Positions 10,011 to 18,711 of a stretch of DNA of 64,000 nucleotides are shown here, piece after piece. How positions within the stretch are numbered: the first letter of the stretch is position 1; every line of letters starts with the position of its first letter. This DNA comes from Bacteroides xylanisolvens XB1A (GTDB taxonomy: Bacteria; Bacteroidota; Bacteroidia; Bacteroidales; Bacteroidaceae), in assembly GCF_000210075.1 (NCBI RefSeq), contig NC_021017.1, forward strand, positions 1,229,233 through 1,293,232, in the 5' to 3' direction. The notes beneath the pieces are model-generated. The model did not search any database. It was not told the DNA's origin and was given only the letters and a program-made list of their open reading frames with translations. A program made the position numbers and the translations under genes.

Positions 10011-10070
10011 AAAGTGCGAATTTTACAGGATTAGTTTTGATTAAAGCTATACTGCAAAATTCGCACTTCT
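10011..10070. terminator. Bidirectional terminator hairpin between the PUL and pyrH
   Basis: A 13-bp perfect inverted repeat (AAGTGCGAATTTT at 10012-10024, complement at 10056-10068) encloses about 31 nt. On the + strand it is followed by CTTATTTTT. It lies between convergent genes, as expected for a shared terminator. Confidence 0.65.
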
Positions 10071-10091
10071 TATTTTTAAATGAATAATCAA

Positions 10092-10125
10092 TGTCTTATC
10101 AGAGTAGAGTATCATCTGATAGACA
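10092..10125. other. Second hairpin in the PUL-pyrH spacer
   Basis: TGTCTTATCAGA (10092-10103) pairs with TCTGATAGACA (10115-10125) with one bulged T and an 11-nt loop. There is no U-run on either side, so it is not a typical intrinsic terminator. It sits 22 bp beyond the pyrH stop and may protect or process the 3' end; function unknown. Confidence 0.4.
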
Positions 10126-10147
10126 AATGAATATCGGTAGTGAAAAA

Positions 10148-10858
10148 TTAGTTATGTACTAACGTACCTATCTCTTCTCCACTGATAACCTTCTTTAAGT
10201 TGCCTACTGTGTCCATATCAAATACGACGATTGGCAGATTGTTTTCTTTGCACATACAAGTCGCTGTCAAATCCATGACTTTCAAACCACGTTTCAGTAC
10301 TTCATCGTATGTAATATCGTCGAATTTGGTAGCGGTAGGATCTTTTTCGGGGTCAGCTGTGTAAATACCATCTACACGAGTACCTTTCAACATAACGTCT
10401 GCTTCGATTTCTATGCCTCTAAGTGAAGAACCGGTGTCAGTAGTAAAGAAAGGATTTCCCGTTCCAGCGGACATAATGACTACTTCGCCGTTCTCCATAC
10501 ATTCGATAGCTTTCCATTTACTGTAGAATTCACCGATAGGTTCCATCCGGACTGCTGTCAACACACGTGCCTTTACACCGGTAGCCACAAGAGCAGAACT
10601 TAGAGCGAGACTGTTGATTACGGTAGCCAACATTCCCATTTGGTCTCCTTTCACACGATCAAAACCTTTATTGGCTCCGCTTAGTCCGCGAAATATATTG
10701 CCTCCTCCGATAACGATACCAATCTGTACCCCTTGCTGGTGGATTTCTTTGATTTGTTCAGCATATTCTGCCAGTCTTTTTTCATCAATGCCATATTGCT
10801 TTTCGCCCATTAAGCTCTCTCCACTAAGCTTTAGTAAGATTCTTTTATACTTTGCCAT
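10148..10858 (-). CDS. pyrH: UMP kinase
   Basis: This 236-aa hexameric bacterial uridylate kinase phosphorylates UMP to UDP with ATP in the cytoplasm, the first committed step after UMP in pyrimidine nucleotide synthesis. It belongs to the amino-acid-kinase fold, with KLSGESLMG at the start, GGGNIFRG (about 51-58) for phosphate binding, and VDGIYTADPEKDPTA, the hallmark PyrH segment. The length is normal. The likely promoter -7 box (TATATTTG on the minus strand, 10884-10891) lies just inside the gap after the MATE gene, so pyrH can be transcribed on its own, although the MATE gene upstream is in the same orientation. Confidence 0.97.
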   Translation of the reverse strand: MAKYKRILLKLSGESLMGEKQYGIDEKRLAEYAEQIKEIHQQGVQIGIVIGGGNIFRGLSGANKGFDRVKGDQMGMLATVINSLALSSALVATGVKARVLTAVRMEPIGEFYSKWKAIECMENGEVVIMSAGTGNPFFTTDTGSSLRGIEIEADVMLKGTRVDGIYTADPEKDPTATKFDDITYDEVLKRGLKVMDLTATCMCKENNLPIVVFDMDTVGNLKKVISGEEIGTLVHN

Positions 10859-10912
10859 ACCTTTTGCTTTTTATTGTTTGCCGCAAATATAGAGATAATT
10901 TATCGGATAGCC

Positions 10913-12241
10913 TCACCGGGATACGATTACTTTTTTCATTATTTGTCTTCCCAAAAGGGTTTGTACAATTCCCCGCAATGAAAGATAAACGAGAAAAGCC
11001 AGCCACAGGGCGTGATTTCCTAAAAGGGGATGGAAAGCGTAATAGACTCCAAAGAAGCTGGCAGAGGCAACTAACATGGAGTAAAGCATCTGCCGGGTAG
11101 CAGTGGCACCGATAAAAATGCCATCCCATAAGAAAGCGGAGAAACCGGCTAACGGAATAATGAGTGCCCAGTAAAAATAAGTGTCTGAAGCGCTGATTAC
11201 TGAAGTGTCATTGGTTAGTAATCCCAGGAATTCTTTTCCGCCAGCTGTATAGAGAATCGTGAATACCAGTGAAAGACCGAATCCCCAATAGAAAAGGTGA
11301 TGCACTGTGTTACGTAAGCCTGTTTGGTTTTTGGCACCAATGTAACGGCCGGTCAGTGCTTCACCGGCATAAGCAAATCCGTCCATAATGTACGAAAACA
11401 AGGTAAATAATTGCATGAGCAAGGTGTTTACGGCTAATACGATTTCTCCTTGGGCGGCCCCTGCAGAGGTAAAAAATATAGTGACTATAACAAGGCAGAG
11501 GGTACGGAAGAATATGTCCCGGTTGACTTGAAAGAAACGGTACATGGCTTGTTTCTGTATGATTTCTTTCCATATGATTCGTTTTTTAAGCACACTATAG
11601 TAACGCATGTATAACAAAATAGCCATGAAGAAACCTGCATATTGGGCAATTAAAGTCCCTGTTGCCACTCCTGCTACTTTCATGTCCAATAAGTAGACAA
11701 AACATAGACTGGCTACAATGTTGACAATATTTTGAGTAATAGCGATATACATGGGAAAACGTGAATTCTGCATCCCGATAAACCAGCCGGCGAATCCATA
11801 AAGCCCTAATGTGGCAGGAGCTCCCCAAATGCAGATGTAGAAATAGGTTGTTGCCAGTTGCTTGACCTCCGGTGTGGTTTGTATCAGTGTAAATGCCAGT
11901 TTCAGGATAGGGTATTGGAGTATCAACAGGCAAAGTGCTATAAATAATCCTACTCCAACAGAACGTAGTAGTAACCGGGTGATTTCGTTTAAATCATGCT
12001 GACCGTACGCTTGTGAAGTCATTCCGCTTGTTCCCATGCGCAGGAATCCAAAAATCCAGTAGATAATATTGAATAACATTCCCCCTACTGCAATGGCTCC
12101 AATGTACGCCGGAGAACCGAGATGTCCTACAATCGTGACATCGATAAGTCCCAGTAGCGGAACGGTAATATTCGATATAATCGATGGGATGGCTATCTGT
12201 AATATTCGTCTGTTTACGGAGGATTTTTTTTTATCTGTCAT
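10913..12241 (-). CDS. MATE family multidrug/Na+ antiporter
   Basis: This 442-aa integral membrane protein has about 12 predicted helices in two homologous halves, as in the DinF/NorM-type MATE family. The N-terminal half shows the family pattern PSIISNITVPLLGLIDVTIVGHLG, and GMTSQAYGQHD is a typical MATE loop. The transporters extrude cationic compounds in exchange for Na+ or H+. No substrate can be deduced. Its -7 box (TACCTTTG on the minus strand, 12285-12292) lies back to back with that of the divergent TPR gene. Confidence 0.92.
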   Translation of the reverse strand: MTDKKKSSVNRRILQIAIPSIISNITVPLLGLIDVTIVGHLGSPAYIGAIAVGGMLFNIIYWIFGFLRMGTSGMTSQAYGQHDLNEITRLLLRSVGVGLFIALCLLILQYPILKLAFTLIQTTPEVKQLATTYFYICIWGAPATLGLYGFAGWFIGMQNSRFPMYIAITQNIVNIVASLCFVYLLDMKVAGVATGTLIAQYAGFFMAILLYMRYYSVLKKRIIWKEIIQKQAMYRFFQVNRDIFFRTLCLVIVTIFFTSAGAAQGEIVLAVNTLLMQLFTLFSYIMDGFAYAGEALTGRYIGAKNQTGLRNTVHHLFYWGFGLSLVFTILYTAGGKEFLGLLTNDTSVISASDTYFYWALIIPLAGFSAFLWDGIFIGATATRQMLYSMLVASASFFGVYYAFHPLLGNHALWLAFLVYLSLRGIVQTLLGRQIMKKVIVSR

Positions 12242-12284
12242 TGTATAAAAACACTTTTATCAATTTGATTGTTCTTTTCGCGAA

Positions 12285-12320
12285 CAAAGGTACATTTTTT
12301 ATTTTTTTATTGTATCTTTG
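12285..12320. promoter_or_regulatory. Divergent -7 boxes for the MATE and TPR genes
   Basis: On the minus strand TACCTTTG (12285-12292) and on the plus strand TATCTTTG (12313-12320) match the Bacteroides -7 consensus TAnnTTTG. They are separated by an A/T-only tract. Neither has a good TTTG at -33, so strength is uncertain. A TTCGCGAA palindrome (12277-12284) sits at the start of the MATE transcript. Confidence 0.5.
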
Positions 12321-12353
12321 TGTGTCACGAACTAAATAGCAATCAGATGGATT

Positions 12354-13037
12354 ATGAGGACCTTAACTATTTTTCTTATCTCTTTATTTTCATTGCCGCT
12401 GGTACTGAATGCGCAGTCGGTTGATGAGATGTTACAAAAAGTGTCTGCTGCCATTGAGGCAGGGCAGAATGGGCAGGCTGTGAGCTATTTCCGGCAGACA
12501 ATCGCTCTGAATATAGACCGTACGGAAATGTATTATTGGACGAATGTAGACAAGAACAGTGAAATTAGCTCCAAACTGGCTACAGAATTAGCGCTTGCCT
12601 ATAAAAAGAATCGGAATTACGACAAAGCCTATTTATTTTACAAGGAATTACTGCAAAAGGCTCCTAATAATGTAGATTGTTTGGAAGCTTGCGCAGAAAT
12701 GCAGGTATGTCGCGGGCAGGAGAAAGATGCTTTGCGTATGTACGAAAAAATATTGCAACTTGAGGCGGATAATCTGGCGGCTAATATCTTTTTAGGAAAC
12801 TATTATTATTTGACAGCAGAACAGGAGAAAAAAAAGTTGGAGACGGATTATAAAAAACTTTCTTCTCCCACTAAAATGCAGTATGCCCGCTACCGGGATG
12901 GATTATCGAAGTTATTTACTACCCGGTATGAGAAAGCGCGTAACTCTTTGCAGAAAGTGATTTTGCGTTTTCCATCAACAGAAGCTCAAAAGACATTGGA
13001 TAAGATATTGAGGATAGAAAAAGAGGTGAATCGCTAA
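12354..13037 (+). CDS. Secreted TPR-repeat protein
   Basis: This 227-aa protein has a signal peptide (IFLISLFSLPLVLNAQS) and helical tetratricopeptide-like repeats (about 70-150, with YDKAYLFYKELLQKAPNNVDCLE and the next unit). It is therefore a periplasmic or membrane-facing scaffold of unknown partner. The last five codons and the stop form the left arm of the following terminator. A -7 box at 12313-12320 places the transcript start about 30 nt upstream of the ATG. I cannot name a specific function. Confidence 0.85.
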   Translation: MRTLTIFLISLFSLPLVLNAQSVDEMLQKVSAAIEAGQNGQAVSYFRQTIALNIDRTEMYYWTNVDKNSEISSKLATELALAYKKNRNYDKAYLFYKELLQKAPNNVDCLEACAEMQVCRGQEKDALRMYEKILQLEADNLAANIFLGNYYYLTAEQEKKKLETDYKKLSSPTKMQYARYRDGLSKLFTTRYEKARNSLQKVILRFPSTEAQKTLDKILRIEKEVNR

Positions 13038-13051
13038 GCGATTCACCTCTT
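13021..13051. terminator. Perfect 15-bp terminator overlapping the stop codon
   Basis: AAGAGGTGAATCGCT (13021-13035) is exactly complementary to 13037-13051 with a single base between. On the + strand it is preceded by A-rich and followed by T-rich sequence, and on the minus strand likewise, so it should end both the TPR gene and the convergent protease gene. The TAA stop of the TPR gene (13035-13037) lies at the tip. Confidence 0.8.
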
Positions 13052-13070
13052 TTCAATTATATTCAATTTG

Positions 13071-14363
13071 TTATTTTATAGTGCGTATTGGTAAATCCAA
13101 AGGTCCTTCATTAAGCGCTCGGGTATCAATGTCTCCTTTCTTCGGTCCGGGTATCAGAGGACTATAGGATAAGACATGTCTGATACGTTCACGTTGATTT
13201 TGAGTGAATTGGTTTGAATAACTAATAGCATAATCCATGATATTATAAGAGATAAACTCTATACCATTACATCCTGTTCGTTTTACCAAATTTTTAAATG
13301 TGTATTTTTCTCTCTCATTTTCATATATGTAATCACAATTGCTCTCATACTCTTGTTTATTATAGCTTTTAGTATCTTTGCAATAATCCGTATCTTCACA
13401 CGTGCCATTATCGGTTTCGGCAAAGACATGATGCAGTCCTAGGTAATGTCCTAATTCATGAGCTAGCGTGACAGCAATGTCTGCTGTACTATATTCTGTT
13501 GGAGTAGATTCTTCATTAATATATAGGCTATTAATGGAGACACATAGTGGGAATTGTAAATTTGCTAATGTTAGATGAGAGCGGTCTGTTTCACCAAGCC
13601 CTTCTAAATAATGCTCGCCTGTAGTAGAAAAAGGAATATGAGAGATACCTAATGTTACTGAATTTGAATTCGGTTCAGTTGTAAAATTATAAACCATGAT
13701 GTTGATATATGAGTTCGGATCCCATAAGTATTTTACATATTTTCCCGAATTATCCTTCATAAAAGTTTCACAATCGATAGGGTATGACTCTGACCATTGG
13801 ATATATTCTACACCAGGATTGGGTAATGTTTCTCCATTTTTATCTGTTGTTGCCAATGTAAAAGTAAGATTCATGTCTACACTGTTATTCTTGCTTTTAT
13901 ACAGATTGTTCACTTTGTCTAGTATATGGGATAAACGGCTTGAATTTACTTTTTGTAGAGAATTCTCATTTTCTTTATACAATACATGAAAGATTACAGG
14001 GAGTTCATAATGGTATTCTTCAGCTGTATTGGTAGAGCCATTTTGGATGATTTGAACAGTTTTGCTAACCTTATGACTTATGATAGTGACAGTTGCTGTT
14101 CTGGAATTAGATTCCAGATTTGCATTAATAGATAAGATTAACTTTCCATCGTTTTCTCCTTTTTGTGTACTGGGGATACACCATTGTTTATTACTTGTTA
14201 CAGTCCATGAGGAACTACATGTAATATCTATCGTTAATGATTCACCACTTGCGCTGATGTTATCAAACTTCGATTCTGATATATTCAATGTTGCAGAATC
14301 TGAATCATCGCATCCTATTAATACCCATAACAATGGAAGAAGGAAAATTAGTCTTGTTTTCAT
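13071..14363 (-). CDS. BACON-domain zinc metzincin lipoprotein (M43-like)
   Basis: This is a 430-aa lipoprotein protease. I chose the internal ATG at 14363 because it gives a clean SPII signal (MKTRLIFLLPLLWVLIGC then DDSDS); a start 12 codons earlier would bury it. A BACON domain (about 35-110, SSSWTVTSNKQWC) precedes the catalytic domain (about 115-430). The metzincin site HELGHYLGLHH supplies His302, His306 and His312 as zinc ligands and Glu303 as base, and the Met-turn is NIMDY. Cysteines in the catalytic domain suggest disulfides. The acidic residues after the lipidated Cys favour surface exposure. It resembles Bacteroides zinc-dependent metalloproteinase lipoproteins; the substrate is unknown. 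Confidence 0.88.
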   Translation of the reverse strand: MKTRLIFLLPLLWVLIGCDDSDSATLNISESKFDNISASGESLTIDITCSSSWTVTSNKQWCIPSTQKGENDGKLILSINANLESNSRTATVTIISHKVSKTVQIIQNGSTNTAEEYHYELPVIFHVLYKENENSLQKVNSSRLSHILDKVNNLYKSKNNSVDMNLTFTLATTDKNGETLPNPGVEYIQWSESYPIDCETFMKDNSGKYVKYLWDPNSYINIMVYNFTTEPNSNSVTLGISHIPFSTTGEHYLEGLGETDRSHLTLANLQFPLCVSINSLYINEESTPTEYSTADIAVTLAHELGHYLGLHHVFAETDNGTCEDTDYCKDTKSYNKQEYESNCDYIYENEREKYTFKNLVKRTGCNGIEFISYNIMDYAISYSNQFTQNQRERIRHVLSYSPLIPGPKKGDIDTRALNEGPLDLPIRTIK

Positions 14364-14429
14364 AAATGAAAGAATTTTATATAAAAACGCACGTTCCAAA
14401 GATAATGTTTTGATCTGGAATAGAATAGC

Positions 14430-15188
14430 TTATTTCAGTAAATATTCTACTTCCTTAAACATGTACCCTCTTTTAATCAGCTTCTCATCTTCTAATATTA
14501 ATCTTCCTTCAGGTTCTACACAAACGATTCGTGCAAGAAATTCTCCATTGGCATCTTTATATTGATGCATTCCTTCCCTTCTGAAAAGAGATTTTTCATA
14601 TTGACAGGCTATTGATGTTGTATCGCCTTTTTTGAGCAAACTATAATAAGATTGGATACGCAGCATGATATTTTTCAGTATTTTGAATAGGTCATGCTCT
14701 TCTTCTGTGATTTGTAGTAGTGAAACGGGGTTAGGAGCAGAACTGTGAAATATCTCTTGATTAATATTAATTCCGATTCCTGCAATACTTTGACTGATGT
14801 TCCGCCCCATCAGATCGTTTTCTATCAACATCCCACATATTTTTTTTTCTTTCCAATAAATATCATTCGGCCATTTGATAGAAATGTCGGTGGTATAGGT
14901 ATCCAATTCTTCTTTAATAGCTAAAGATATAATCTGTGAAATAAGAAACTGACGTCGTGCTTCCAAAAACTCGGGGAAGATAACGGTGCTGAAAAGAAGA
15001 TTCTTGCTAGGATCTGATTCCCACGAATTTCCACGCTGTCCCCGACCGGAAGTTTGAAAATCGGCGACAACGACAGTTAGTTCCTCCACTTTCTGTTCAG
15101 AACAGAGAGATTGCAGATAATTGTTGGTAGAGTTCGTCTCGTTGATATGAATCAATGAAACCGGGAATGTATCAGGGGAGAGCATCAT
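14430..15188 (-). CDS. birA: Biotin--[acetyl-CoA-carboxylase] ligase
   Basis: This 252-aa enzyme attaches biotin to carboxylase carrier domains via biotinyl-AMP. The catalytic core is clear: ETNSTNNYL at the N terminus, SGRGQRGNSWES (the GRGxxG biotin/AMP loop), IKWPNDIYWKEKKICGML and GIGININQ. There is no N-terminal DNA-binding domain, so it is the monofunctional class I type, unlike E. coli BirA. The start overlaps the end of the upstream MmcQ/YjbR gene by 17 bp, which indicates co-transcription. An ATG one codon later is an alternative start. Confidence 0.95.
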   Translation of the reverse strand: MMLSPDTFPVSLIHINETNSTNNYLQSLCSEQKVEELTVVVADFQTSGRGQRGNSWESDPSKNLLFSTVIFPEFLEARRQFLISQIISLAIKEELDTYTTDISIKWPNDIYWKEKKICGMLIENDLMGRNISQSIAGIGININQEIFHSSAPNPVSLLQITEEEHDLFKILKNIMLRIQSYYSLLKKGDTTSIACQYEKSLFRREGMHQYKDANGEFLARIVCVEPEGRLILEDEKLIKRGYMFKEVEYLLK

Positions 15189-15528
15189 ATTCTGCGCGTA
15201 ACTTTTTAGTAAATTTCTTGATTACCTCATCATAAGAGTGGTCAATAAGCTCTTTCATCAATTTATCGTCTACGTCACTGTCAAAGCGGACACTATTCCA
15301 GTACTTTTTATTAAAATGATAAGCCCCTTCAATTCCCGAATAATGTTCACGCAATTCGATTGCTTTCTCCGGATTACATTTTAGTGCGATGTGATTAGCC
15401 TCTTCCAGGTCAATGAGAGCAAACATCTTGTTCATTACCTTTACAACCAGTGATACATCATCGAAAGGAAAAGATTCGGTGACTCCTTTCTTGTTCAAGC
15501 AGTATTCTCTGACAGTTTCTACATTCAT
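15172..15528 (-). CDS. MmcQ/YjbR family DNA-binding-like protein
   Basis: This 118-aa cytoplasmic protein is of the MmcQ/YjbR (CyaY-like fold) family. It begins MNVETVREYCLNKKGVTESFPF and has the typical HIALKCNPEKAIELREHY and HFNKKYWNSVRFD segments. Members are small double-wing proteins of unclear role; DNA binding has been proposed from structure. It sits between yraN and birA on the same strand and overlaps birA, a common Bacteroides arrangement. Confidence 0.88.
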   Translation of the reverse strand: MNVETVREYCLNKKGVTESFPFDDVSLVVKVMNKMFALIDLEEANHIALKCNPEKAIELREHYSGIEGAYHFNKKYWNSVRFDSDVDDKLMKELIDHSYDEVIKKFTKKLRAEYDALP

Positions 15529-15642
15529 AATGAATTAATAATTATAGTATGTTTTCATAATTGGTTATATCATAAATTAAAGCGCAGATTGCACGAATTT
15601 CACGGCTTTTATAATGATGAATATCTAAATCCACAGCTTTCT

Positions 15643-16008
15643 TTAATATAGAGGAGGATAAAACGCTTCCTCTATGTGTTCAACCTTGAAACTCCCGTCG
15701 TTGCCTACTACAGTGATGATATCGAAGCGTACAGGAGTGTCAATCTGAAACAATCTGATATAGGCATCTGCTGCACGTACTGTACGTTTTATTTTGGGTA
15801 AATCTACAGCATCTTCCGGGGCTGCAAACAGAGTGTCACTGCGCGTCTTCACTTCTACTACAATCAGTTCATTGTCTTTTGCAGCTACAATGTCCAGTTC
15901 GAAATGTCCTCTTCTCCAATTCCGGTCACGAATAAGATAACCTTTCTGCTCAAGATAAGCTACGGCGGCATTTTCTCCGGATTTTCCTAAATCATTATGT
16001 TCAGCCAT
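15643..16008 (-). CDS. YraN family (UPF0102) nuclease-like protein
   Basis: This is a UPF0102 protein (121 aa from the ATG at 16008, which follows a purine-rich AAAAAAAG; an ATG four codons earlier is possible). It carries the PD-(D/E)XK nuclease-like core: GENAAVAYLEQKGY, then ELDIVAAKDNELIVVEVKTR with Glu/Asp and EVK in the expected places. The biochemical role is not established; the family resembles Holliday-junction resolvases. It is the first gene of the yraN-mmcQ-birA cluster and is divergent from the RHH gene. Confidence 0.9.
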   Translation of the reverse strand: MAEHNDLGKSGENAAVAYLEQKGYLIRDRNWRRGHFELDIVAAKDNELIVVEVKTRSDTLFAAPEDAVDLPKIKRTVRAADAYIRLFQIDTPVRFDIITVVGNDGSFKVEHIEEAFYPPLY

Positions 16009-16037
16009 CTTTTTTTGCAAATTTACTGCTTTTATTC

Positions 16038-16067
16038 TTTGTTTTTACAGAAGTAAAAGTAATTTTG
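16038..16067 (+). promoter_or_regulatory. Bacteroides-type promoter for the RHH-tadA unit
   Basis: TTTG (16038-16041), an 18-nt spacer and TAATTTTG (16060-16067) match the -33/-7 consensus. The predicted start point is only a few bases before the ATG at 16076, so either the leader is very short or translation starts at a later ATG (16106 or 16139). Confidence 0.6.
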
Positions 16068-16075
16068 CAGAAGAT

Positions 16076-16309
16076 ATGAGAAAAAGGAGTAAGAAGTGCC
16101 TGAAAATGCATGCCGAGTGTACCAAAAGGGAACGACGGATGAGCATTTTATTGAGCGACGAAGAACAGCTGATTGTAGATCGTTATCTTGAGAAATATAA
16201 GATAACGAACAAGTCACGTTGGCTTCGTGAAACAATTCTCATGTTTATCCATAAGAATATGGAAGAAGATTATCCCACCCTTTTTGGTGAACATGATATG
16301 AGACGATAG
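16076..16309 (+). CDS. Small ribbon-helix-helix-like protein
   Basis: This 77-aa protein has a basic N terminus (MRKRSKKCLKMH) followed by RRMSILLSDEEQLIVDRYL and TNKSRWLRETIL. That strand-helix-turn-helix pattern is the ribbon-helix-helix fold of MetJ/Arc-type DNA-binding proteins and antitoxins. No toxin gene is adjacent; tadA follows 26 bp later on the same strand. The promoter box close to the ATG makes the exact start uncertain (M11 or M22 possible). Function is unknown; DNA binding is inferred from the fold. Confidence 0.7.
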   Translation: MRKRSKKCLKMHAECTKRERRMSILLSDEEQLIVDRYLEKYKITNKSRWLRETILMFIHKNMEEDYPTLFGEHDMRR

Positions 16310-16335
16310 TTGAAAATTAAAAATTAAAGCGGGGA

Positions 16336-16773
16336 ATGCTGGACGATATTTACTTCATGAAACAAGCTTTGATAGAGGCAGGTAAGGCTGCCGAGCGGGG
16401 AGAAGTTCCCGTTGGAGCTGTCGTGGTTTGTAAAGAGCGGATTATTGCGCGTGCCCATAATCTCACAGAAACATTGAATGATGTAACGGCTCATGCCGAG
16501 ATGCAGGCTATTACGGCTGCTGCCAACGTGCTTGGTGGTAAGTATTTGAACGAATGTACCCTGTATGTTACCGTTGAGCCTTGCGTGATGTGCGCAGGGG
16601 CTATTGCTTGGGCACAAACAGGCAAGCTTGTGTTTGGTGCCGAAGATGAAAAACGCGGCTATCAGAAATATGCCGGTTCGGCTCTACATCCTAAAACAGT
16701 GGTTGTAAAAGGGATAATGGCTGACGAATGTGCTGCACTAATGAAAGAGTTCTTTGCTGCGAAACGGAAATGA
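16336..16773 (+). CDS. tadA: tRNA-specific adenosine deaminase
   Basis: This 145-aa zinc deaminase converts A34 to inosine in tRNA-Arg(ACG), allowing decoding of CGU/C/A. The cytidine-deaminase-fold active site is complete: HAEMQAI (zinc ligand His53, proton shuttle Glu55) and PCVMCAGA (zinc ligands Cys83 and Cys86). The length and spacing match E. coli TadA. It lies 26 bp after the RHH gene and is probably co-transcribed with it. Confidence 0.95.
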   Translation: MLDDIYFMKQALIEAGKAAERGEVPVGAVVVCKERIIARAHNLTETLNDVTAHAEMQAITAAANVLGGKYLNECTLYVTVEPCVMCAGAIAWAQTGKLVFGAEDEKRGYQKYAGSALHPKTVVVKGIMADECAALMKEFFAAKRK

Positions 16774-16787
16774 AAGCAGTGTAATGG

Positions 16788-17078
16788 CTATTTGATTTCC
16801 TCAAAATCTACATATTCGCCATCATCCTGGGTGAATATTTTTTTATGTCTTTTCTCCGGAACATTCTCGGAATATATTTCTTCTTCATCATCATTTGAAC
16901 GGCGATTCGTTTGGTTATAGCTTTGTTGGCTTGTACGTCCTGATTCCGTTTGTTTCGGGCGGGATGAAGAAGAACTACGTCCTAATCCGAAAATCGTTCT
17001 TAGTATGAAGCCGACAATAGAAAGGCCAAATACGAAAATGGCAATGATAAAAATGAGTATGAATAAAAGTATATGCAT
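16788..17078 (-). CDS. DUF4834 family small membrane protein
   Basis: This 96-aa protein has one strong N-terminal transmembrane helix (about 3-27), then a Ser-rich, Asn/Gln-rich linker and an acidic C-terminal tail (YVDFEEIK). This is the DUF4834 pattern, found only in Bacteroidetes; function unknown. It lies downstream of pssA in the same orientation and may belong to the psd-pssA unit. Confidence 0.85.
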   Translation of the reverse strand: MHILLFILIFIIAIFVFGLSIVGFILRTIFGLGRSSSSSRPKQTESGRTSQQSYNQTNRRSNDDEEEIYSENVPEKRHKKIFTQDDGEYVDFEEIK

Positions 17079-17145
17079 CGGACTATGATTTTTATGTTGT
17101 TACTTTGATAAAACTCATAGTACAACAAACGTGCCAAGAGATTGT

Positions 17146-17853
17146 TTATTTACTTTTTCTTGTAAAAAGTGAAAGTAAAATATACCATACAATAATGGCG
17201 GCAAAACTGCTAATTCCAAGAAATAGAAGAAGAGGAATGCAGATAATCAGGAATATAAAACTGATTTTGTTGTCATTCCATGACAGGTTTTTAAATTTCA
17301 AAGAAAACATCGGTATTTCTGATACCAGTAGTCCGGAAAATAGACAGACAAGTATAAGAAGGTAGACAGGATGGCAGTTGTCTGATATCAGGAAGTCATG
17401 TGCCCCTGCCACTAATGAGCCCCAAAACAGAGCATTGGCTGGTACTGGGAGTCCGACAAAAGAGCTGGTCTGCCGTGTGTCATTGTTGAATTTAGCCAGG
17501 CGCAAGGCAGAAAAAACAGAAATCAAGAATGCCAAATAGGGTAGATAAGGAGCGATGAACTCCATATTTGCCGGATAGTACATTTCTTTGAACAAGGAGA
17601 ATACGATCAGTGAGGGAGCAACTCCGAAGCTGACATCATCTGCCAATGAATCCAGGTCTTTTCCGATAATGGAATGTGCATTGAGTGCACGAGCCAACAA
17701 TCCGTCAAAGAAATCAAAAATAGAACTTAAAGCGATGAAAAGTAGAGCCAGTTCATATTTTGCTTCAAAAGCCATGACACAAGCAATACAACCGGAGAAA
17801 AGGTTCAGGCAGGTTACGGTATTCGGAATACTATTTTTAATAACGTTTGTCAT
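17146..17853 (-). CDS. pssA: CDP-diacylglycerol--serine O-phosphatidyltransferase
   Basis: This 235-aa multi-pass inner-membrane enzyme makes phosphatidylserine from CDP-diacylglycerol and serine. The CDP-alcohol phosphotransferase signature DG-x2-AR-x8-G-x3-D-x3-D is complete at residues 50-72 (Asp50, Gly51, Ala54, Arg55, Gly64, Asp68, Asp72). About seven helices are visible. It follows psd by 10 bp, so precursor synthesis and decarboxylation to phosphatidylethanolamine are encoded together, here in the order psd-pssA. Confidence 0.95.
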   Translation of the reverse strand: MTNVIKNSIPNTVTCLNLFSGCIACVMAFEAKYELALLFIALSSIFDFFDGLLARALNAHSIIGKDLDSLADDVSFGVAPSLIVFSLFKEMYYPANMEFIAPYLPYLAFLISVFSALRLAKFNNDTRQTSSFVGLPVPANALFWGSLVAGAHDFLISDNCHPVYLLILVCLFSGLLVSEIPMFSLKFKNLSWNDNKISFIFLIICIPLLLFLGISSFAAIIVWYILLSLFTRKSK

Positions 17854-17863
17854 TGTGACAGAA

Positions 17864-18550
17864 TTATTTAAGTTTGGCGATAACCGTTTGGTTACCGGTC
17901 GTTAATTGTCCCATTTTTACACAAATCTCCGTGCCAATGGGTAAATACACATCCACGCGGGAACCGAATTTGATAAATCCCATGTGTTCGTCAATATAAC
18001 ATTCTTCTCCTACTTCAGCGTAGGTGACAATACGGCGTGCCACTGCTCCGGCGATTTGCCGGGTGAGTATTTCCACTCCTTCCGGAGTTTCGATCACTAC
18101 CGTAGAACGTTCGTTTTCTGTGCTGGCTTTCGGCAGCCATGCTTTCATAAAATTGCCATTATGATGCGCTACCTTTTTAATAGTACCATCTACCGGATAC
18201 CAGTTGGCATGTACATTCACGATGCTCATAAAAATAGATACCATTAAGCGGCGGTCATGGAAATATTCGTTTTCATCCACTTCTTCGATGACGACGATTT
18301 TTCCATCGGCGGGTGCTACGACAATCTTTTCAGTGTCCTGCCCGAAGAGACGGATCGGACATCGAAAGAAATTCACCATCAGCAGATAGACTGCTATACT
18401 CGCTACTGCTACCACATAAAAAGGTATTTTGCAATCGATTCCCCAATAAAGAGCTGCATTAATCAATAGCAATAGCAAAAAGCTTGCCCATAATATATGT
18501 GTTCCTTCGCGGTGAATACGTATTTTCTTCAATTTCTTTAGTCGGCCCAT
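17864..18550 (-). CDS. psd: Phosphatidylserine decarboxylase proenzyme
   Basis: This 228-aa proenzyme has two N-terminal membrane helices (about 18-55). It converts phosphatidylserine to phosphatidylethanolamine with a pyruvoyl cofactor made by self-cleavage. The cleavage site is in the FGS motif (Gly196-Ser197) near the C terminus. The short length and the single GS motif match the archaeal/short type (PSD-A) rather than the E. coli type. [10 protein letters not shown] and [14 protein letters not shown] are typical conserved stretches. A TATTTTTG -7 box on the minus strand (18576-18583) lies upstream. Confidence 0.95.
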   Translation of the reverse strand: MGRLKKLKKIRIHREGTHILWASFLLLLLINAALYWGIDCKIPFYVVAVASIAVYLLMVNFFRCPIRLFGQDTEKIVVAPADGKIVVIEEVDENEYFHDRRLMVSIFMSIVNVHANWYPVDGTIKKVAHHNGNFMKAWLPKASTENERSTVVIETPEGVEILTRQIAGAVARRIVTYAEVGEECYIDEHMGFIKFGSRVDVYLPIGTEICVKMGQLTTGNQTVIAKLK

Positions 18551-18654
18551 GAATGCTGTTTAATGATATTGTCTGCAAAAATATACTTAATTTAAAAAAT
18601 CAGCAAGTAAATGAGCATAGAAATGCGAATGTTGATAACTTTTTGAGGATTATT

Positions 18655-18685
18655 TTTGTTTATAACCCAAGAGGTAGTAATTTTA
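18655..18685 (+). promoter_or_regulatory. Promoter of dnaE
   Basis: TTTG (18655-18658), a 19-nt spacer and TAATTTTA (18678-18685, one mismatch to TAnnTTTG) lie about 27 bp before the dnaE ATG. Position and spacing fit the Bacteroides primary-sigma promoter. Confidence 0.6.
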
Positions 18686-18711
18686 TGCCTTCAAATTAAC
18701 TACTTATCATT

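Noticed and set aside
16076..16773. Toxin-antitoxin pair (RHH protein plus neighbour)
   Set aside because: The neighbour is tadA, an essential tRNA deaminase, with an intact zinc site; no toxin-like gene is adjacent.
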